Program-made: the position numbers and the translations under genes
Assembly (NCBI GenBank): GCA_027069385.1
Contig: JALXER010000372.1
Span: forward strand, 1-10,530
From: Paracoccaceae bacterium
Lineage (GTDB): Bacteria; Pseudomonadota; Alphaproteobacteria; Rhodobacterales; Rhodobacteraceae
Length of the DNA: 10,530 nt
Reading direction: 5' to 3'
Shown here: piece by piece, positions 6,895 to 10,530 of the stretch
How positions within the stretch are numbered: the first letter of the stretch is position 1
Layout: the number at the start of each line of letters is the position of its first letter
The notes under the pieces: model-generated
Database searches by the model: none
What the model was told of the DNA's origin: nothing
What the model saw: only the letters and a program-made list of their open reading frames with translations

Positions 6895-7283
6895 GATGGC
6901 ACCGCTGCGGGCGCATCGGGGGCGCTGTTGCGCAACCCGCGCATAATACTGGTGTTGATTTCCACCAGCACATCAACGCTGGCCTGCCCGTTCAGAATAA
7001 GACGGGTCTGGTGGTTGGTAAATTCGGTCAGGTAGAACAGTCGAGCGCGCAACTCGGGCGGCAGCCCGTTGCCATCGGTGGCAACATCGGCACCCAGGAC
7101 CGTCCACAAAAGCTGGTTTTCGCAAAGCGCCTCGGCCAATTCGGGAAAGCCGCTTTCCCCGTTGGCACAGGCTGCCAGCCGTGCGGTGATTTTTGAAAAT
7201 GCCTTGTATTCGATACCCCGTTTGGTACCAACCTCGCGTGTTGGTTTGGCATAAAGGGATTGCGCTAGAACCGCAGAATTCAT
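6891..7283 (-). CDS. flaF: Flagellar biosynthesis regulator FlaF
   Basis: This 130-residue protein has the FlaF pattern. An N-terminal YAKPTREVGTKRGIEYKAFS is followed by KITARLAACANG, ALCENQLLWTVLGADVATDG, LPPELRARLFYLTEFTNHQT and a helical end with VDVLVEINTSIMRGL. In Caulobacter and relatives FlaF is needed for flagellin secretion or synthesis and works opposite to FlbT. The ATG at 7283 has GGAGG 9 nt upstream (7293-7297). The gene follows flagellin by 98 bp, with a hairpin in the gap, and is joined to flbT by a 4-nt overlap. It is probably co-transcribed with flagellin by read-through at lower level, which is inference. Confidence 0.93.
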   Translation of the reverse strand: MNSAVLAQSLYAKPTREVGTKRGIEYKAFSKITARLAACANGESGFPELAEALCENQLLWTVLGADVATDGNGLPPELRARLFYLTEFTNHQTRLILNGQASVDVLVEINTSIMRGLRNSAPDAPAAVPS

Positions 7284-7304
7284 GGGGTGTATCCTCCCAC
7301 CCTG

Positions 7305-7318
7305 ACCGGAAAACCGGT
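7305..7318 (-). promoter_or_regulatory. Small hairpin in the flaF leader
   Basis: ACCGG-AAAA-CCGGT on the plus strand reads on the transcript as ACCGG-UUUU-CCGGU. It ends 7 nt before the flaF ribosome site GGAGG. Its position suggests an effect on flaF translation or mRNA stability, but a 5-bp stem could also be chance. Confidence 0.3.
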
Positions 7319-7346
7319 GTGTAACAGAAAAGTTGCTAAAGGCGCG

Positions 7347-7373
7347 TGGTGGCGAGGGTTCCCCCCGCCACCA
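7347..7373 (-). terminator. Hairpin just after flagellin: partial terminator or mRNA stabiliser
   Basis: Starting 8 nt after the flagellin stop, the transcript would form a strong stem: TGGTGGCG pairs with CGCCACCA, then GGG pairs with CCC past one mismatch around a short loop. On the minus strand it is followed by ACGCGCCTTTAGC, so the U-tract is poor. It probably acts as a leaky terminator or 3'-end stabiliser, letting flagellin mRNA be far more abundant than the flaF-flbT-DUF1217 part. Confidence 0.55.
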
Positions 7374-7381
7374 GCATTAGT

Positions 7382-8578
7382 TTACCGGAACAACGACAGA
7401 ATGTTCTGCGGTGCCTGGTTGGCAATCGACAGGGACTGGGTCGCCAACTGCTGCTGCACCTGAAGGGCCTGCAGACGGGCCGAGGCCTCCTCCATGTTGG
7501 CATCCACCAGGGCGCCAATACCGGTTTTCAGCGAATCGGTCAGCTTGCTGACAAATTCGGACTGCATCTCGATCCGCGCCTGACTGGAACCGAACGAGGC
7601 CGCCGCATCGATAGAGGTCTGGATCAGCCCTTCGATATCCGCCAGCGCCTGAACCGAGTTACCACCAGCGCCGTCATCGACATTGATCCCGGCAAGACCG
7701 GACAACCCGCCAGTGCCCACGGTGACCAGTTCGGTCGTCATGGCAACAGTTGGGCCAGCCGCGTTGGCTACGGTAACGGTATCCGTGCTGACATCGGCAG
7801 TGATGTTGGCGTTGCTCATCCCGTTGATTGCGGTACGAATGCCGTTTGCCACCACTTCTTCGGTAGCACCCGCAGCGACATCCTCGGCCGTTACGACGTA
7901 AGATGCGGTTTCATCCCCGATGGTGATATTGAACGTATCCCCCACCGCAAGTGCCGCATCGACTACGGTAATATCGGCCGAACCGGCAGCATCGATAAAG
8001 ATTGCAGCGGTCGCACCATCCGTACCAACCCCGTCAGAGCCGACAAGGCCAGCCTTGACCGCACCCGCAGCCGTGGACAGGTTTTGCCCGGCAACAGTGA
8101 TGTTCGATGCGGTTACAGTACCGGTTGCATCACGGTCAAGCGAGGCCAGCACGTTCACCGAAGCGTTGGTGCCGTTCACAAGGTTCAGCCCGTTGAACTG
8201 GGCGGCGTTAACCACCGAGCCAACCTGATTGCGCAGTTCGGCAATGTCGGTTTGCAGTTTGGCCTGATCCGCGGACGGATCTTGCGCCGCAACGATCTTT
8301 TCCTTGATCTGGCCCAGCAGGCCGGTAACCGATTCAGCCGCAGTACGGGCCACAGCCACCGATGCGCCACCGGTGGACAGCGCATCAGAGATACCCTTGA
8401 ACCCGTCGACATCCGACTGCATGGTCTGCGAAATTGCCCAGATAGAGGCGTTATCCTTGGCGTTGGCCACCGTCTTGCCGGTGGAGATTTCCCCCATGGT
8501 AGAGCCAAGATTTTTGTTGATGCTTTGCAGCGTTTGCAGCGCAACCATGGCGCTGGAATTGGTAAGAATGCTAGACAT
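7382..8578 (-). CDS. fliC: Flagellin, filament subunit
   Basis: This 398-residue structural protein of the filament is exported through the flagellar type III apparatus, so it has no signal peptide. The conserved N-terminal D0/D1 part (about 1-137) begins MSSILTNSSAMVALQTLQSI and includes ISTGKTVANAKDNASIWAIS. The conserved C-terminal part (about 306-398) ends LSIANQAPQNILSLFR. Between them, residues ~138-305 form an acidic, Ala/Val/Thr-rich variable region. It includes a segment like the flagellin hook IN motif (GDTFNITIGDETASYVVTAE near 213-232) that would be exposed on the filament. There is no cysteine. The start is set at the second ATG (8578): AGGA is 7 nt before it but almost abuts the first ATG (8584), and it gives the standard family N-terminus. 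Confidence 0.97.
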   Translation of the reverse strand: MSSILTNSSAMVALQTLQSINKNLGSTMGEISTGKTVANAKDNASIWAISQTMQSDVDGFKGISDALSTGGASVAVARTAAESVTGLLGQIKEKIVAAQDPSADQAKLQTDIAELRNQVGSVVNAAQFNGLNLVNGTNASVNVLASLDRDATGTVTASNITVAGQNLSTAAGAVKAGLVGSDGVGTDGATAAIFIDAAGSADITVVDAALAVGDTFNITIGDETASYVVTAEDVAAGATEEVVANGIRTAINGMSNANITADVSTDTVTVANAAGPTVAMTTELVTVGTGGLSGLAGINVDDGAGGNSVQALADIEGLIQTSIDAAASFGSSQARIEMQSEFVSKLTDSLKTGIGALVDANMEEASARLQALQVQQQLATQSLSIANQAPQNILSLFR

Positions 8579-8719
8579 TTGCATTTCCTTCGGCGTTGCA
8601 GCGCATTCGGCGCCGCGGTTTCAATAAAGGCAGTGTTCCTGCCCGATGTTCGCCGTTCTGACGGTTTGCGCCCGGCCCTGGCCCGACGCCGCAATCCGGT
8701 TTTTGTGACTGCCCCGCAA

Positions 8720-8749
8720 CCATCGCTGCCAACCAATAATGAAACCTTA
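8720..8749 (-). promoter_or_regulatory. Candidate flagellar promoter of the flagellin gene
   Basis: In the 216-bp gap before flagellin, the minus strand carries TAAGGTTT (8742-8749), 7 of 8 matches to the sigma-28 -35 element. After 14 nt comes AGCGATGG (8720-8727), whose CGAT core matches the GCCGATAA -10 element. The spacing is longer than the usual 11 nt. A nearby TTGGCAG...TTGC resembles a sigma-54 site but with one base too many between the GG and GC elements. If the first reading is right, the leader is about 135 nt long. Confidence 0.3.
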
Positions 8750-8794
8750 ATCGCCACCGGCCAAATAGGGAAAATTTTGTGCAAATACGAGGTG

Positions 8795-9166
8795 CTACAC
8801 CCGTTTTCCCTTGGTCACCGAATGCGATTTAGTGGTCACCCGTTGGCCTTGCGAGGTATAGGTTTCAATGCCGTTCAGGCTGTTATTCATGGCGTTGATG
8901 GCGCTGCGCGCCGCCTTCATCCCCTTGATGCTTTCTTGCAGCAGCCGCGCATTGCGCGTAGCCAGTGCCCGGATCTCGGGCAGTGATTCGTTCAGGAACT
9001 TTCGCGCCACCGGCCCGCCATTCACCAGGGCATCCAGCATCGAATCGCGACGCGCCACCAGCGGGCCGAGCTTGTCGAGCGGCCCGTGCAGTAGAACCTC
9101 CCGTTCCTCTTGCAGCATTTGCACCAGTTGGTTCAGCTTGGCGCGCGCCAGCAGGGTGTTGATCAT
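8795..9166 (-). CDS. FlgN-like flagellar export chaperone
   Basis: This 123-residue, highly charged, almost entirely helical protein (LLARAKLNQLVQMLQEERE, then a long helix through ALATRNARLLQESIKGMKAA) ends in a basic tail. Size, helical pattern and place in the cluster fit FlgN, the chaperone of the hook-filament junction proteins FlgK and FlgL. The sequence family is divergent, so the call leans partly on context. The ATG at 9166 overlaps the stop of the rod-binding gene by 4 nt (ATGA), which predicts translational coupling. A 216-bp gap separates it from flagellin, so the two are probably transcribed from different promoters. Confidence 0.7.
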   Translation of the reverse strand: MINTLLARAKLNQLVQMLQEEREVLLHGPLDKLGPLVARRDSMLDALVNGGPVARKFLNESLPEIRALATRNARLLQESIKGMKAARSAINAMNNSLNGIETYTSQGQRVTTKSHSVTKGKRV

Positions 9167-9450
9167 TGGCCCGCCTCGCGCGCGATCAGGTTGTTCAGAA
9201 TATGCTCGGCCAGCCCGATCCCGCCCGATCTGACCATCTGCGCGGCCTGTTCATCGGCCAGCATGCTGGCGAATGCTCCCTCGCCCTCGCCACCACCAAA
9301 GCTTTCGCGGCTTTGGCCCAGACCGGCGTGTTTAAGCATCTCGGCCAGAAAAACCGTTTCAAAAGCATTGGCGGTTTCGCGCATCTGGCGAATCCGTTCG
9401 GCGGGGATGGCACCAGTCTGCGCCGCCGCCATTGTGTTTGCAATTTCCAT
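9163..9450 (-). CDS. Rod-binding protein (FlgJ N-terminal domain type)
   Basis: This 95-residue protein corresponds to the rod-binding domain alone (FETVFLAEMLKHAGLGQS, then FASMLADEQAAQMVRSGGIG and LAEHILNNL). It lacks the muramidase domain carried by FlgJ of enteric bacteria; the short form is usual in alphaproteobacteria. It should act in the periplasm as a scaffold for flagellar rod assembly, with the wall-cutting enzyme supplied separately. There is no clear cleavable signal peptide, consistent with export by the flagellar apparatus. The start ATG at 9450 has AAGG 4 nt upstream. It is the first gene of the minus-strand flagellar run and diverges from fliK. Confidence 0.87.
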   Translation of the reverse strand: MEIANTMAAAQTGAIPAERIRQMRETANAFETVFLAEMLKHAGLGQSRESFGGGEGEGAFASMLADEQAAQMVRSGGIGLAEHILNNLIAREAGQ

Positions 9451-9563
9451 AAAACCTTACCTATTTTGCTGTCCTTTGGGTGAATATCAAAGATTACGGT
9501 AAATAAATAGTAAGGAAGTCGGGGCATTTTGATCCGCAAGCCATTTTTCGAAAGGGCATGTTG
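9451..9563. promoter_or_regulatory. Divergent flagellar promoter region
   Basis: These 113 bp separate the rod-binding gene (minus) from fliK (plus) and are markedly richer in A and T than their neighbours. They must hold start signals for both directions. I found no convincing sigma-54 or sigma-28 site and no CtrA box. An imperfect palindrome TTACGGTAA at 9493-9501 lies near the middle. The fliK ribosome site AAAGGG is at 9551-9556. Confidence 0.4.
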
Positions 9564-10530
9564 ATGGAAATTGATCTCGCCGCGCTGCTGACCCGCAAGC
9601 CGACCCAGCCGCAAACAACCGACCTGACCTCCGATATCGGCGCGCAGGACCAACCGGATTTTCTGGCCGAGATGGACCTTGCACCGCCAACGAAAGCCAA
9701 ACCCGACGCCGATCAAGCGCTGGCCGGCATGGCTCCGCTGGCCGTCCCGATGGTCGAGGTTCAGACCGTACCGGTCGAAACCGCGAACACCGAAACGCCC
9801 GAAACGATCACCATAGACACGCCGCCCCCTGCCCCGAACCCGGCCAAAGGCCAGACCCTGCCGGTTTCCGATATGGTCAAAGTGGCCAGGCCCGAACTTC
9901 CGGTTCAGCATAGTGAGGCCATCGAGATCAAACCGGCCGATAGTGTCCTCGCCAAGGTGGCCCCACCCGACGCGGTCAATGATAGAAAAATCGACGCAAG
10001 GGATGTGCCGCTGCCGGTTTCGCGCCCGCCGCAACCGGCGCGGATCGATCGCGTCAAGGTCGCTGCCTTGCCGCTGCCGGTCAGTCGGCCTGATGCGGAA
10101 ATGTCGGATACCCTGCCCCCGCAGCCGCGCGATATCGCCAACCGCCAGTTGCCCGACCCACAGCCCGCGCCGGTTACACCGCGTCAGGCAACGCCGCCAC
10201 CCGCGGCACATCCGGCCATTTTCGCACCCGCCAGCCCCGAGGCTGCGACCCCGATACCCGAAATAACCCAAATTCCCGATGTGGCGCGCCCGCTTGGCCT
10301 GCATACCAGCGTGGGGCAAGGGGTAACCGTTTCTGAAATGCGCGCCCACGACCCGACGCTGCCACCGGTTCATAGCAAAGCCCAGGCCCACAGCATCGCG
10401 GTGCAGATCTCGCGCCAAATCGGCACGGGCGATTCGCCGCGCATCGAAGTGCGGCTGGACCCGCCCGAACTGGGCCGCGTCGTGGTTCATCTGACCCCGA
10501 ACGAACACAGCGTCACGGTCAGCATTGCCG
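9564..10530 (+). CDS. fliK: Flagellar hook-length control protein FliK (3' end outside the window)
   Basis: The frame is open from 9564 to the window edge, 322 codons, with no stop reached. The first ~270 residues are low-complexity and Pro/Ala/Asp-rich, as expected for the disordered ruler part of FliK. From about residue 275 the conserved C-terminal hook domain begins (AHSIAVQISRQIGTGD, then RIEVRLDPPELGRVVVHL). This is the Flg_hook family, which switches the export apparatus from hook to filament substrates. The start is chosen at 9564 because AAAGGG lies 7 nt upstream; the in-frame ATG at 9558 is only 1 nt from it. A motif LPVSRP occurs twice about 20 residues apart (near 10011 and 10074). 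An opposite-strand open frame covers most of this gene and is a by-product of its composition. Confidence 0.9.
   Translation, partial: MEIDLAALLTRKPTQPQTTDLTSDIGAQDQPDFLAEMDLAPPTKAKPDADQALAGMAPLAVPMVEVQTVPVETANTETPETITIDTPPPAPNPAKGQTLPVSDMVKVARPELPVQHSEAIEIKPADSVLAKVAPPDAVNDRKIDARDVPLPVSRPPQPARIDRVKVAALPLPVSRPDAEMSDTLPPQPRDIANRQLPDPQPAPVTPRQATPPPAAHPAIFAPASPEAATPIPEITQIPDVARPLGLHTSVGQGVTVSEMRAHDPTLPPVHSKAQAHSIAVQISRQIGTGDSPRIEVRLDPPELGRVVVHLTPNEHSVTVSIA

Noticed and set aside
8715..8731. Sigma-54 promoter before flagellin (TTGGCAG...TTGC)
   Set aside because: The GG and GC elements are 11 nt apart rather than 10, and the -24 element is imperfect.
7346..8986. Plus-strand open frame of 546 codons opposite flagellin
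   Set aside because: It runs antisense through flagellin, the leader and part of the FlgN-like gene, with a His/Arg/Gly-rich composition typical of a shadow frame.
9195..10508. Minus-strand open frame of 437 codons opposite fliK and the rod-binding gene
   Set aside because: The plus-strand frame carries the conserved FliK hook domain and a good ribosome site; the antisense product has no known domain.

Overview
The window looks like a chromosomal segment of a motile alphaproteobacterium, most likely Rhodobacteraceae (Roseobacter-type). The basis is a high-GC sequence with dense coding, an alphaproteobacterial flagellar set (flagellin, FlaF, FlbT, a DUF1217 protein, a stand-alone rod-binding protein) and a flagellin N-terminus typical of that family. 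The taxonomic call is inference from gene content and protein style, not from a marker search.

Left part (1-3888, minus strand): a complete DNA topoisomerase I gene, topA, with a hairpin downstream and a good -35 element upstream. Behind it lies a GlxA/FtrA-type AraC regulator with a DJ-1/PfpI-like N-terminal half. This regulator is divergent, across 81 bp, from a small NTF2-like (lumazine-binding-like) gene at 3970-4359 that may be its target.

Middle (4360-5591): the 328 bp between the convergent NTF2-like and DUF6768 genes hold no credible gene. They contain an unusually organised 260-bp palindromic element (4377-4636). Two 12-bp hairpins of the same design flank a perfect 17-bp inverted repeat, with at least five smaller hairpins inside. 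Next comes a minus-strand pair with an 8-nt overlap: an ECF sigma factor followed by a two-helix membrane protein of the DUF6768 type, a likely regulator of the sigma factor.

Right part (5660-10530): a flagellar block. On the minus strand, in transcription order, are a rod-binding protein (FlgJ N-domain type), a FlgN-like chaperone, flagellin (after a 216-bp gap), FlaF, FlbT and a DUF1217 protein. FlaF/FlbT, FlbT/DUF1217 and rod-binding/FlgN-like are joined by 4-nt ATGA overlaps. Diverging from this block is the hook-length control gene fliK, which runs off the right edge. Flagellin is the filament subunit, and FlaF and FlbT are its post-transcriptional regulators in related bacteria. The long leader before flagellin and the hairpin just after it fit that mode of control. 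I see no CRISPR array, tRNA, rRNA, transposase, phage gene or defence system. The best candidate for something undescribed is the palindromic element at 4377-4636.
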